Positions 9,679 through 18,492 of a stretch of 64,000 nucleotides of DNA are shown piece after piece. The notes under the pieces are model-generated. The model did no database searches. It was not told the origin of the DNA and saw only the letters and a program-made list of their open reading frames with translations. The translations under genes were made by a program, and so were the position numbers. Source of the DNA: Photobacterium arenosum (GTDB lineage Bacteria > Pseudomonadota > Gammaproteobacteria > Enterobacterales > Vibrionaceae). Position 1 is the first letter of the stretch. Every line of letters starts with the position of its first letter. The DNA lies in assembly GCF_014841115.1 (NCBI RefSeq), contig NZ_JACYTP010000002.1, positions 248,001-312,000 of the forward strand, read 5' to 3'.

Positions 9679-11459
9679 AAAGACAGGCAGTTAACCGGGC
9701 GGTATTACAACGGCTGCTCAGGTACGCGCTGGACGATAAGCGCAACCTGTTCATTGCTATCGCGTTATTGTTCGTGGCCTCACTGGCGGATGTGTCCGGT
9801 CCCTGGTTATTGCAGCGCTTTATCGACCATTATATTGCCGTCGATCAGTTTCCGGCGGCCGATGTCGCGGCGTTAGTGGCGGTGTATATTGCGCTGATGA
9901 TGCTGGCGGGAGCGTTTAAATACGCCCAGTCGCTGCGTTTTAATCAGATTGCCATCGGCGTGGTGCAGAAAGTCCGCAAGCAATTGTTTACCCGGGTGAT
10001 GAACCAGCCTCTGTCGGCCTTTGATTACATGCCCAGCGGCAAGCTGATCTCCCGGCTGACCAATGACACTGAATCGATTAAAGATTTCTACGTTTTTGTG
10101 ATTGCGACCTTTTTAAAGAACGTCACTTTGATTGTGGTGATGCTCACTGTGATGTTTATCATGAGCTGGCGTCTGACCCTGGTGGTAATGGCGTTGTTGC
10201 CGGTTGTGGTGGGTGTGATGGTGGTGTACCAGCACAAAAGTGCCAGTGCCTATCGACGCATGCGCGATTTGCTGGCGGACATTAACTCCTCGATGAGCGA
10301 GTCCATCCAGGGGATGAGTCTGATCCAGCTCATGCGGCAGGAAAAAGCCTTCAGTGCCTATTTTGCCGGGCTGACCGATCAGCACCTCAAGGCGCAAATC
10401 GGGGTGACCAAACTGAACAGCGTGTTATTGCGGCCCCTGATTGATCTGCTGTCCGGGATAGCCTTGCTGACGCTGGTGGCGCTGTTTGGTTTTGGTGGCA
10501 CAGATCTTATCGGGGTCGGGGTGCTGTATGCGTTTCTGAGCTATCTGGGCCGGGTCACCGAACCGCTGATTGAAATGACACAGCAATTATCTTTGCTTCA
10601 GCAGGCACTGGTGGCCAGCGAGCGGATCTTTGCGCTGATCGACTCGCGCCAGCAAGCATACGGTGAGGATGAAAGGCCGCTGACCAGCGGGCATCTGGCA
10701 TGCCGTAAGCTGAGCTTCAGCTATGACGGCAAGCAGAAAGTGCTGGACAACATCGATCTTGAACTGCCGCATCAGGGATTTCTGGCACTGGTCGGGCATA
10801 CGGGCAGCGGCAAAAGTACCCTGGCTTCGCTCATGATGGGCTTTTATCCAAGCTCCGAAGGCGGCGTCGAGTTAGATGGTCGTCCGCTGGAAAGCCTGAG
10901 CCGGCCTGTGCTTCGTCAGGGCATCGCCATGGTCCAGCAGGATCCGCACGTACTGAGTGATACCGTCAGGGAAAATGTCAGCCTGGGGCGGGAGATGACT
11001 GATGATCAGATCTGGCACGCATTAGAGACGGTCGGCCTGGCCGGACAGATAAAACAGTACGAGTTTGGTTTAGACACTGTGCTGGGAGGCGGGGAAGTGA
11101 ACCTGTCTGCCGGACAGAAGCAGTTACTGGCACTGGCCCGTGTACTGGTGGAGCAGCCGAAAGTGCTGATACTGGACGAAGCGACTGCCAATATAGATTC
11201 AGGAACAGAGCAAAAAATTCAGCATACGCTCTCGGTGCTGCGTCAGAACATGAGTATTGTGGTAATTGCGCACCGGCTTTCAACCATCATGGATGCCGAT
11301 GAGATTGTGGTATTGCATCATGGGGAAGTGATTGAAAGAGGCACGCATTTCAGCTTGCTTTCTGAGCGCAAACAGTACTGGCAAATGTACCAGTTGCAGC
11401 AGGTAAGTGATCATCTCCAGCATTTGGAAGAAGCACCTGCCGAGACAGCAGAAAATTGA
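9675..11459 (+). CDS. mdlB: ABC exporter half-transporter MdlB
   Basis: 594 residues; start ATG overlaps the mdlA stop (ATGA), giving coupled translation of the two halves. Six-segment membrane domain (about 1-320) followed by an NBD with Walker A GHTGSGKST, signature LSAGQKQ (Ala in place of the second Gly), Walker B VLILDEATAN with the catalytic Glu, and H-loop IAHRLST. The consensus signature in MdlA faces this Walker A/B pair, so one canonical and one degenerate ATP site are expected in the heterodimer. Confidence 0.93.
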   Translation: MKRQAVNRAVLQRLLRYALDDKRNLFIAIALLFVASLADVSGPWLLQRFIDHYIAVDQFPAADVAALVAVYIALMMLAGAFKYAQSLRFNQIAIGVVQKVRKQLFTRVMNQPLSAFDYMPSGKLISRLTNDTESIKDFYVFVIATFLKNVTLIVVMLTVMFIMSWRLTLVVMALLPVVVGVMVVYQHKSASAYRRMRDLLADINSSMSESIQGMSLIQLMRQEKAFSAYFAGLTDQHLKAQIGVTKLNSVLLRPLIDLLSGIALLTLVALFGFGGTDLIGVGVLYAFLSYLGRVTEPLIEMTQQLSLLQQALVASERIFALIDSRQQAYGEDERPLTSGHLACRKLSFSYDGKQKVLDNIDLELPHQGFLALVGHTGSGKSTLASLMMGFYPSSEGGVELDGRPLESLSRPVLRQGIAMVQQDPHVLSDTVRENVSLGREMTDDQIWHALETVGLAGQIKQYEFGLDTVLGGGEVNLSAGQKQLLALARVLVEQPKVLILDEATANIDSGTEQKIQHTLSVLRQNMSIVVIAHRLSTIMDADEIVVLHHGEVIERGTHFSLLSERKQYWQMYQLQQVSDHLQHLEEAPAETAEN

Positions 11460-11500
11460 CATCAGCCTGACAAAAATGTACAAGTCATTCACTATAAATG

Positions 11501-11539
11501 GCTCCCGGGATAATGGTGGCATATTGCTATTCCGGGAGC
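11501..11539 (+). terminator. Hairpin after mdlB, possible terminator
   Basis: GCTCCCGG and CCGGGAGC form an 8-bp stem around a 23-base loop, 42 bp after the mdlB stop; only a short TTT follows. Lies between the converging mdlB and tesB genes. Confidence 0.4.
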
Positions 11540-11621
11540 TTTGCCGTTAGTGAGTGCTTAAGGTCTGTAAGGTGAATGTCTGCAAGATGAACGTCTTTTA
11601 GATGATCGTTTTCCAGATAAA

Positions 11622-12488
11622 TCAGTCTTCACGTTTACGCATCAAACCTTCCTGTACGGCGGAAGCAACCAGCTCGCCGTCACGGTTATAAATCTCACCC
11701 CGAACCAGACCGCGTGAGCCGCTGGCTGATGGACTGTCAATGACATAAAGCAGCCAGTCGTCCATACGGAACGGGCGGTGGAACCACATGGAGTGATCTA
11801 TGGTGGCCACCTGCATTTTCGGGGTCAGTAACGTGACGGCATGTGGTTGAAGGGCGGTGACCAGGAAACCCCAGTCTGAGGCATAGGCCAGCAGGTACTG
11901 GTGAATGCGAGGATCGTTCAACATTTCACCATTGGCTCTTATCCATAGGTATTGTTTAGCCGCCTCTGATTGAGGATGGAGCGGATTGACCACAGTGACC
12001 GGACGAACTTCAATCGGTCGCTCGCAGCCAAAGGTCTCGACAAATTTGCGGGGCAGCTGGTCTGCGATGGCTTTGACATGATCCTGTTCAGGCTTCAGAG
12101 ACTCGGGTGGTGGGGCATCTTCAGGCATTGGGAACTGGTGGTTAAAGCCGTCTTCCAGCGCCTGATAAGACGCTGTCAGGTAAAAGATAGGGCGACCGTT
12201 CTGAATTGCTTTTACCCGGCGGGTGCTGAAGCTTTTACCGTCACGCAGGTTTTCGACATCGTAGATAATCGGTTTTTGCGGATCACCCGGCAGCAGGAAG
12301 TAGCTGTGGAAGGAATGGACAAACCGGTTCTCAGGCACAGTTTCTTTCGCTGCTGACAAGGACTGTCCGATGACCTGGCCACCATAAACCTGGGGTAAAC
12401 CAAGATGTTCACTCTGGCCGCGGAACAAACCTTGTTCCAGTTGTTCTAAGTGCAACAGATTGAGAAGTTCGTTCAGTTCTTTGCTCAT
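11622..12488 (-). CDS. tesB: Acyl-CoA thioesterase II TesB
   Basis: 288 residues (E. coli TesB 286). Double hot-dog thioesterase hydrolysing medium- and long-chain acyl-CoA. The start [15 protein letters not shown] with GGAGCTCC before ATG fits the family; upstream in-frame codons are an extension into the promoter. Seen: [21 protein letters not shown], the N-terminal hot-dog signature, [21 protein letters not shown], and the C-terminal [27 protein letters not shown]. Same relative order (mdlB, tesB, ybaY) as E. coli, lacking only glnK-amtB in between. Confidence 0.95.
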   Translation of the reverse strand: MSKELNELLNLLHLEQLEQGLFRGQSEHLGLPQVYGGQVIGQSLSAAKETVPENRFVHSFHSYFLLPGDPQKPIIYDVENLRDGKSFSTRRVKAIQNGRPIFYLTASYQALEDGFNHQFPMPEDAPPPESLKPEQDHVKAIADQLPRKFVETFGCERPIEVRPVTVVNPLHPQSEAAKQYLWIRANGEMLNDPRIHQYLLAYASDWGFLVTALQPHAVTLLTPKMQVATIDHSMWFHRPFRMDDWLLYVIDSPSASGSRGLVRGEIYNRDGELVASAVQEGLMRKRED

Positions 12489-12617
12489 CGGAGCTCCAGT
12501 TATAATGCTATTATTAGCCAAATTTTTACAGTTAGTTATCCATAAACTCAAGGCGAAAGGTTCTGAAGTGTTAGAACCATCAGTTTGTGGGAGGAATATC
12601 AAGGGCAGGGTACAACG

Positions 12618-13040
12618 ATGAAAAAGATGTTTGCGTTACTAACCTTATTGGTCACGGCTATGGTTATCTCAGCATGTACAAATATGATCAATAAAGAAGC
12701 AGGTGTCGAAAAAGTTGAAGGTAATCTGACGTATCGTGAGCGTATGGCGCTTCCGGATGATGCGCTGATTACGGTGACCTTGTCAGATGTTTCTCTGATG
12801 GATGTGCCCGCGACAGTGATCAGCCGCCAGTCGTACCTGGCTGCAGGCAAGCAGGTGCCTTTTTCATTCAGCCTCCAGTATATGGAAGAAGAGATTAAGC
12901 CATCTCATACCTATGCCGTGAGCGCGCGAATCGAAGTGAACGGTAAGCTGCTGTTCATCACAGATACTGCCAATCATGTGATTACCGATCCGGCCAAAAC
13001 CACTCAGTTGGATCTGATGCTGGTACGCGCAGCACAATAA
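12618..13040 (+). CDS. ybaY: YbaY-like outer-membrane lipoprotein
   Basis: 140 residues from the ATG after TACAACG; signal peptide with a lipobox ending VISAC at residues 16-20. The rest is a YbaY (type III secretion pilotin-like) domain: [24 protein letters not shown], then [35 protein letters not shown]. Function unknown in the family. It is divergent from tesB and converges on atl, with a shared terminator at 13065-13090. Confidence 0.88.
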   Translation: MKKMFALLTLLVTAMVISACTNMINKEAGVEKVEGNLTYRERMALPDDALITVTLSDVSLMDVPATVISRQSYLAAGKQVPFSFSLQYMEEEIKPSHTYAVSARIEVNGKLLFITDTANHVITDPAKTTQLDLMLVRAAQ

Positions 13041-13064
13041 CTGCATAACCGCACCCTTATACTT

Positions 13065-13090
13065 AAAACCCGGCTTTTATGCCGGGTTTT
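13065..13090 (+). terminator. Bidirectional terminator between ybaY and atl
   Basis: AAAACCCGGC / GCCGGGTTTT perfect 10-bp stem with the 6-base loop TTTTAT. The A-tract before and T-tract after the stem allow use in both directions. Confidence 0.9.
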
Positions 13091-13092
13091 GC

Positions 13093-13419
13093 TTATTCAG
13101 GAGATCTCTCTTCTGGGTATCCATCCCAACGGTAACGCTTCAAAGCAATCCTGCCCGTAACAGAAACCTCAATGCCATCAGCAATCAGACATTGCCGCTG
13201 GCGCAGGAAGTCATCACCCTGCTGTGAAATTTTCCCCTGACTGTTGATCACCCGGAACCAGGGCAGTGTAGAGCCTTCCGGCAACTGGCCTAACAATTTT
13301 CCCACGTGACGGGCATAACCGGGAAAGCCCGCAAAGCGGGCAATATCACCGTAAGTCGACACTTTGCCGTCGGGGATCTGCGCGATCTGGCTGTAGATTT
13401 GATTCTTAAAGTCGTCCAT
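13093..13419 (-). CDS. atl: Alkyltransferase-like protein Atl (YbaZ)
   Basis: 108-codon gene for a protein of the C-terminal domain type of O6-alkylguanine alkyltransferase. The active-site PCHR is replaced by PWFR (PWFRVINSQG), the mark of ATL proteins, which bind O6-alkylguanine without removing it and hand the lesion to nucleotide excision repair. The start at MDDFKNQIYSQIAQIPDGKVSTYGDIA fits the family size; a longer frame would run into the divergent gene. Neighbour of ybaY and ffs, as in E. coli. Confidence 0.93.
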   Translation of the reverse strand: MDDFKNQIYSQIAQIPDGKVSTYGDIARFAGFPGYARHVGKLLGQLPEGSTLPWFRVINSQGKISQQGDDFLRQRQCLIADGIEVSVTGRIALKRYRWDGYPEERSPE

Positions 13420-13458
13420 ATTGGGATCCTGGGTAACAATTTGTGCAGGGAGGTGCAA

Positions 13459-14190
13459 ATGTTATATACCACAATCCTGGCTGTCATGAGCATGTTACTG
13501 ACCATTGTCGGGGTCAGCGCCCTTGGGCTCGCACAGCATCATTTAACCGTGCTTGCGGTGGCCATCCCCGCACTGTGGCTGTTGCCGCAAGGCGGCGTGT
13601 CCGCTGTGTTGCTGTTAATGGGTATCGGCATGTTTGGCGCCGTATTGCCTTTTCAGCCGCTCGCCCTCTCGGTGAGCCTGCTGATGATGCTCCCTGTCCT
13701 GACTGTCTCTTTCTCGCCCCGGGGCAACTGGCAGGTTGCGGCGTTACTCTTTGCTGTGGTGATCGCCATGGATGCCGGCTTACTGGCCTTGCAGGGCGAA
13801 GAAAAACTGGCAGGCCAGGCCGCGTATACCTTGCTGCAGGTGCTGGCGGTCTGTTTCATCTGGCTTGCCGCTCGCTACTGGCGCCCGGTTAAAGCGAATT
13901 ATGGCTGGCCATTACTGCTGGCAGTGCCTTTATGGCTCGGTGGGCTGACACCGGCCGCCTTGGTTGTACTGTGCATCATAGGTGTCATCGTCGCACTTCA
14001 GACACTGTACCAGCAGAATCAGCTTGTCTGGGTAACAAGGCTCAACTGGGTATTACCGGCGATTGCCTTTGCCACCCTGGTGGTGATCCCCGAATTTGAA
14101 GTGCCTAATCCCGTTTTAGTCGCCTGGCTGCTGGTGCTGGGCAGCGCCTCGCTGGCCGAATATTTACTCAACGAATTCGAAAGTACATAA
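13459..14190 (+). CDS. Integral membrane protein of unknown function
   Basis: 243 residues, very hydrophobic, about eight membrane segments starting with MLYTTILAVMSMLLTIVGVS; no enzymatic motif seen. Divergent from atl with 39 bp between the starts; AGGGAGG lies 8 bp before ATG. I do not recognise the family beyond a conserved-looking vibrio membrane protein in this position. It is followed by the ffs promoter. Confidence 0.75.
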   Translation: MLYTTILAVMSMLLTIVGVSALGLAQHHLTVLAVAIPALWLLPQGGVSAVLLLMGIGMFGAVLPFQPLALSVSLLMMLPVLTVSFSPRGNWQVAALLFAVVIAMDAGLLALQGEEKLAGQAAYTLLQVLAVCFIWLAARYWRPVKANYGWPLLLAVPLWLGGLTPAALVVLCIIGVIVALQTLYQQNQLVWVTRLNWVLPAIAFATLVVIPEFEVPNPVLVAWLLVLGSASLAEYLLNEFEST

Positions 14191-14249
14191 AGGGAACCCG
14201 GCAGATGGGTAATAATCCAGCAGTCAGCAGCACGCGGCTTGCCAATGCC

Positions 14250-14278
14250 TTGCATTGTCTTTGGGGTTAGTGGATAAT
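14250..14278 (+). promoter_or_regulatory. Candidate sigma-70 promoter of ffs
   Basis: TTGCAT, 17-bp spacer, GATAAT. Start of transcription would fall near 14286, giving a leader of about 47 bases, consistent with 4.5S RNA being made as a precursor trimmed by RNase P. Confidence 0.55.
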
Positions 14279-14332
14279 CCGTCCCGTTCTCGCAATTACC
14301 TGAAAGGGTTATCAGTGAGACATCGAATCTAT

Positions 14333-14448
14333 GGAGGCCCCCATTGGTCCTCCCGCAACACTAACTCGTGAACCCGGTCAGGCCTGGAAGGGAGCAGCCG
14401 CAGCGAGCGACGTGTGTGCCGGGATGTGGCTGGCGGGGGTCTCCACCC
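14333..14448 (+). ncRNA. ffs: 4.5S RNA, signal recognition particle RNA
   Basis: About 116 nt. The 5' end GGAGGCCCCC pairs with GGGGGTCTCC near the 3' end (nine Watson-Crick pairs and one G-T), closing the single long hairpin. The conserved apical part CCAGGTCAGG-like (here CCGGTCAGGCCTGGAAGG) and GGGAGCAGCC form the tetraloop and symmetric loop bound by Ffh. E. coli ffs has the same CTCCCGCAAC and GTGTGCCGGGATGT blocks and the same neighbours ybaY and atl. The 3' flank is the site of the sudden compositional change. Confidence 0.96.
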
Positions 14449-14458
14449 ATCTGGCGTT

Positions 14459-14532
14459 TGTGTAGTTTTCACCATAAGCCTGCATAATTCCCCTAAAAGC
14501 GTACATAATTAGCACCATAAGCGTGCATAAGC
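14459..14532 (+). repeat. Putative Tn7-like transposon end: terminal TGT and three TnsB-site-like direct repeats
   Basis: Three imperfect 20-bp copies at 14470 (CACCATAAGCCTGCATAATT), 14491 (CCCTAAAAGCGTACATAATT) and 14513 (CACCATAAGCGTGCATAAGC), with periods of 21 and 22 bp, i.e. two helical turns. TGTGTAG begins 11 bp upstream of the first copy, right after ffs. Closely packed sites of about 20-22 bp behind a terminal TGT are how TnsB sites are arranged at the right end of Tn7 relatives. The repeats are directly seen; the Tn7 assignment is inference supported by ffs being a known target of I-F3 CRISPR-associated Tn7-like elements. No matching inverted end was found further downstream. Confidence 0.6.
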
Positions 14533-14572
14533 TATTTTTGTTGTAGTTTAACAACAAAACGGGCTAGGCATT

Positions 14573-14626
14573 ATGTATCGTCGTCAGCTCAAACACTCCC
14601 GCGTAAAAAACTATTTAAATTTGTAA
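14573..14626 (+). pseudogene. Possible 5' remnant of tnsA
   Basis: 17 codons from ATG: MYRRQLKHSRVKNYLNL then TAA. The string KHSRVKN soon after the start resembles the N-terminus of TnsA-type endonucleases of Tn7-like elements, and tnsA lies just inside the right end in those elements, exactly where this is. Nothing recognisable of TnsA follows. The piece is short, so the match may be chance. Confidence 0.4.
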
Positions 14627-15090
14627 GTACCAAGTGCAGTGGTAATGACCCCGAACAGCATTTTAGGTGGTCAAGACAGCACTAAAGAAAGAGCTGTATC
14701 ATTATAAGATAACGTCGTTCATTTTCTGCAAAGATCCAACTTGAAGCTGCATGTTTGGTGCTTAACCAGAGGTACTCAATTTCTAAAGCCAGTCACTTCT
14801 AAAATATGAATGAAACGGTACTATTCTGAGAACTAGCTATTTAGGAACCTTAACTTTTATCTAATATGAGACCAGAGGCACAAAAGAATAGGTAAACAAT
14901 TTAGTTCTTGCAATTCCAGTCAATCGGTTAATGATTCTACTCTAAATGTTTATCCTAGCCTAATCTTCTGATTTTTATGAATATGGTATGTAACTAGGCT
15001 GTTTGTTTTTATTGGGAGCACTTTGAAAGATAAGTTATTTTCTGTGACAATACAAAAATTGGGAATGTTAAAAATTAAGAGATCTTGCCC
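14627..15090. other. AT-rich region without a recognisable gene
   Basis: Between the tnsA-like remnant and the first lanthipeptide-cluster gene. Frames are short and broken. It should hold the promoter of the export genes and possibly decayed mobile-element sequence (14630-14720 is richer in GC than its surroundings), but I could not assign any part. Confidence 0.5.
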
Positions 15091-16332
15091 ATGTTTCGCC
15101 GGGAAGCGGTAAATCATCAATATAATAAACTTTGGGGAGATGTAACTCTTTCTCAACCATTAAGCCACCGGGCTTTTTTCTTTCTTTTGGTTTTAATATT
15201 CCTCAGTGGTATGTTTTTTATTTTTAATGCAGAGTATAAGAAAAAACAAACAGTAAGTGGTTATTTACTGCCGAATAAAGGTGTTATTAAAACTTACTCG
15301 CCTGGCAGTGTTTATGTGACAGAGGTTTTTATTCAGGAAGGGCAGTACATAGAATATGGAATGCCTTTGTTTAGGCTTAAATACAAGCACAGTACAGATT
15401 TAGGGATAGACCTGAATGATATTCTTTCAGAAGAAATTAATAAGCAGCTTTCAATAATTAATGATCAGAAGATTCGAACACATAAGATTTTCGAAAACAG
15501 GAAACGAGCATTCAATGAAGAGATTAACTCGAAACAGACTCAGATCGAATTGATTAATCTGAAAATTATTCAGGCCGAATCGCGTAAATTAATGGCTGAA
15601 AATCGACTTTTTAATTATGAAAAGATGTCAGAGAAAGGCTTTTTGTCAGACATTGATGAAGAGAGTCAAAGAGACCTTTTGTTAACACTACAACAAGATA
15701 TTGTCACCCTAAAAGCAAAAGTTGCACTTCAAGAGCAGGAGATACGTAACCTCAATATAGAACTCGAACAGTTACCCCTCGAAGAAGAAAAAGAAATACA
15801 AGACCTGTTATTATCTGAGTCTCAGAAAAAGAATCGTTTGACTGAATTATCCGGAAAAAGTGAAATCCTTTTACGTAGTTCATCAACTGGCCGAGTGACG
15901 GGTTTAGATATAAAAGTAGGTCAATTACTTCGGCCACAGCAGTATATGTCGAGTATTTTGCCTGAAGGATCGGTTTTATATGCAGAGCTGATGGTTCCCA
16001 CGAGTGCTTTCGGCTTTGTTTCTAAAGGTCAGGTCGCAAGAATAAAACTCGATGCATTTCCGTTTCAAAAATTCGGCATGTTGGATTCTGAAATATATGA
16101 AATGACAGGAAATATTATTCTTCCAGGAGAATTCACTCTTCCTATTGCGAATACTGAACCTATGTATCGAATTAAAGCAAAGCTTGCCAAACAAACAGTT
16201 CAGGCATACGGAAAAGAAGTGCCTTTACAAGCAGGAATGCAACTTGAAGCTGACATTATTACTGATACACGGTCATTAGCTGAGTGGTTAATGGAACCGT
16301 TGTTTAGTTTGAGAGGAGTTGTGGAGTTTTAG
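15091..16332 (+). CDS. HlyD-family membrane fusion protein of the lanthipeptide exporter
   Basis: 413 residues. Short cytoplasmic start (FRREAVNHQYNKLWGDVTLSQPLSH), one membrane segment at about 28-48, then VSGYLLPNKGVIKTYSPGSVYVTEVFIQEGQYIEYGMPLF, the first lipoyl half-motif. A long Glu/Lys/Leu-rich coiled coil fills about 110-260, followed by SSTGRVTGLDIKVGQLL, the second lipoyl half, and a beta-barrel end. This is the architecture of CvaA/MchE-type accessory proteins that bridge a C39 ABC exporter to a TolC-type outer-membrane channel; no TolC gene is in the window. ATG 15091 is chosen over a TTG two codons upstream. First gene of the cluster, 48 bp before the ABC gene. Confidence 0.9.
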   Translation: MFRREAVNHQYNKLWGDVTLSQPLSHRAFFFLLVLIFLSGMFFIFNAEYKKKQTVSGYLLPNKGVIKTYSPGSVYVTEVFIQEGQYIEYGMPLFRLKYKHSTDLGIDLNDILSEEINKQLSIINDQKIRTHKIFENRKRAFNEEINSKQTQIELINLKIIQAESRKLMAENRLFNYEKMSEKGFLSDIDEESQRDLLLTLQQDIVTLKAKVALQEQEIRNLNIELEQLPLEEEKEIQDLLLSESQKKNRLTELSGKSEILLRSSSTGRVTGLDIKVGQLLRPQQYMSSILPEGSVLYAELMVPTSAFGFVSKGQVARIKLDAFPFQKFGMLDSEIYEMTGNIILPGEFTLPIANTEPMYRIKAKLAKQTVQAYGKEVPLQAGMQLEADIITDTRSLAEWLMEPLFSLRGVVEF

Positions 16333-16380
16333 GGCTTTAGGTCTATCTGCATGGTAAGGTTAATAAGGGAATATTAAGCA

Positions 16381-18492
16381 TTGAAAACAATACTCCAGTC
16401 AGAAGCTGCAGAATGTGGCTTGTCGTGTTTAGCTATGATTGCGGACAGTTATGGTTATAAATCAGATTTGAATTCTCTTAGAAACAAGTATGCGCAGACC
16501 CTAAAAGGCGTTAATTTACAACAGCTTATTAATATTGCTGACGAGTTGAATTTAGCTGGTCGAGCGTTAAAACTGACTCTCGAACAGCTGGGCCATTTAA
16601 AATTACCCTGTATCATTCACTGGGACATGAATCATTTTGTGGTGCTTCTATCTGTATCTAATAAGTCTGTGACGATTGTTGACCCTGCTATAGGTAAACG
16701 GACTCTGTCTCTGGAGAGTATAAGTGATCATTTTACCGGAATAGCGCTAGAGTTAACGCCGACAAAAGCCTTCAAAAAACAAGATGTCAGGGTGAAGATG
16801 AGACTTTCTCAGTTTATTCACTCGGTAAATGGCCTAAAACCTGTTCTTTTTCAGCTTTTTGCGCTGTCGTGCATATTGCAGGTGTTTGCTTTGGCGAGCC
16901 CGTATTATATGCAACTCGCGATAGACGAAGTGATCGTGAGTTTTGATCAAAGCCTGCTCTCAATGCTCGCACTGGGCTTTGGCTTAGTGGTTTTACTTAA
17001 TGTAGCGACCAGTGCATTGCGTGGCTTTGTTGTTATCCACCTTGGTGCGACCCTTAACCAGCAACTGGCCTTCAATCTTTTCCAGCACTTAATGCGTTTA
17101 CCCTTGAGCTTTTTTTCAAAGCGCCATATGGGCGACATCGTATCCAGATTTGGGTCGTTGGAACAAATAAAGCAAATGCTAACAACAGCTATGGTGGAAG
17201 CCGTTATTGATGGCATCATGGCAGTGATGACGTTAGTCATGATTTATCTCTATAGTCCGCAACTTGCGTGGGTAGTATCAGCGGCTATGCTGCTATACCT
17301 CTTATTGCGTTGTTTGTGGTACCGACCACTTCATGAAATTTCCGAAGAAGCCATTGTGGCTGATGCAACTGAAAACACCAACTTTATGGAAAATGTGCGT
17401 GCAATGCAGACCATAAAGCTTTTTGGTATTGAAGCAAAACGACAGGCTCTTTGGCAGAACCATTATACAAAGGCGTTGAACCTCAATGTACGAGTAGAGC
17501 GGTTAAATCTGGCCTATAACCTTTCCAAGAATTTTCTTTTTGGTGTTGAAAATGTTCTGGTTATTTTTCTTGGCTCACAGCTTGTTATGGCTTCAGGTGG
17601 AGATGAAATTTTTACTATCGGCATGTTCATGGCGTTCATGGCCTATAAAATGCAACTTATACAGCGCTTCTCTTCACTAGTCGATAAGCTCATTGAGTTC
17701 AAAATGCTGGGTTTACATTTAGAACGCCTTTCTGATTTGGCACAAGCTGAACAGGAAACCCACTTACACTCCAAGCAAAATCATGATATGTCAGGTCAGC
17801 TGAGCATCAATAATATATCTTTTCGCCATTCCTCGGGAGAGCCTTATTTATTCCAGAATCTGAGAGCAACGTTTGAGTCCGGAGAGTGTGTGGCAATCGT
17901 TGGGGCTTCAGGAGGTGGAAAAACGACATTGATGAAAGTCATGCTTGGGCTGTATCAACCTGAATCTGGTGAAGTAACTGTCGATGGGAAAAGCCTGGAT
18001 GAACTGGGACACCTTCAGTATCGACGTCAAATAGCGACCGTTATGCAGTCGGATGAATTGTTGTCGGGATCTATTGCCGAAAATATCGGTCAATTTGATC
18101 CAAATCTCGATATAGATAGTGTTAAGGCATGCGCAAAAATGGCAGCCATTGATCAAGATATTATGGCGATGACAATGCAGTACAACTCGCTTGTTGGTGA
18201 CTTGGGCTCAAGCCTTTCGGGTGGACAAAAGCAGCGAGTGCTTCTTGCGAGGGCGTTATATCGCAGCCCTAAAATTCTGTTCTTAGATGAAGCGACTTCT
18301 CATTTGGATATTGCTTCAGAAAGTGCCGTTAATCGTTCTCTTTCTGAACTTAACATTACTCGCATTCTTATCGCTCACCGCAAGGAAACAATACAAATGG
18401 CTGATCGAGTATTGGAGCTTAGGGATGGGCAGTTGTTTGAAGTAACCGCTCAGTACAAAAGTATCAGCAAGATTACTGAATACTCCCAGTGA
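16381..18492 (+). CDS. Peptidase-C39 ABC exporter (LanT-like)
   Basis: 703 residues: C39 peptidase (1-130), six-segment membrane domain (about 150-450), NBD (about 470-690). The protease looks active: oxyanion Gln6, Cys12 in QSEAAECGLSCLAMI, His85 in WDMNHFVVLL, Asp101 in TIVDPAIG. NBD has Walker A GASGGGKTT near 508, LSGGQKQR, and LFLDEATSHLD. C39 domains cut after a double glycine, which the precursor at 23132 carries. The start is TTG: an in-frame stop lies two codons upstream and the Q-x5-C motif would be lost from the next ATG. The stop overlaps the LanC start. Confidence 0.95.
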   Translation: MKTILQSEAAECGLSCLAMIADSYGYKSDLNSLRNKYAQTLKGVNLQQLINIADELNLAGRALKLTLEQLGHLKLPCIIHWDMNHFVVLLSVSNKSVTIVDPAIGKRTLSLESISDHFTGIALELTPTKAFKKQDVRVKMRLSQFIHSVNGLKPVLFQLFALSCILQVFALASPYYMQLAIDEVIVSFDQSLLSMLALGFGLVVLLNVATSALRGFVVIHLGATLNQQLAFNLFQHLMRLPLSFFSKRHMGDIVSRFGSLEQIKQMLTTAMVEAVIDGIMAVMTLVMIYLYSPQLAWVVSAAMLLYLLLRCLWYRPLHEISEEAIVADATENTNFMENVRAMQTIKLFGIEAKRQALWQNHYTKALNLNVRVERLNLAYNLSKNFLFGVENVLVIFLGSQLVMASGGDEIFTIGMFMAFMAYKMQLIQRFSSLVDKLIEFKMLGLHLERLSDLAQAEQETHLHSKQNHDMSGQLSINNISFRHSSGEPYLFQNLRATFESGECVAIVGASGGGKTTLMKVMLGLYQPESGEVTVDGKSLDELGHLQYRRQIATVMQSDELLSGSIAENIGQFDPNLDIDSVKACAKMAAIDQDIMAMTMQYNSLVGDLGSSLSGGQKQRVLLARALYRSPKILFLDEATSHLDIASESAVNRSLSELNITRILIAHRKETIQMADRVLELRDGQLFEVTAQYKSISKITEYSQ

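Noticed and set aside
14627..15090. Second lanthipeptide precursor upstream of the export genes
   Set aside because: No small frame with a double-glycine leader on either strand; likewise none at 19725-19834, 23309-23488 or 24740-24831.
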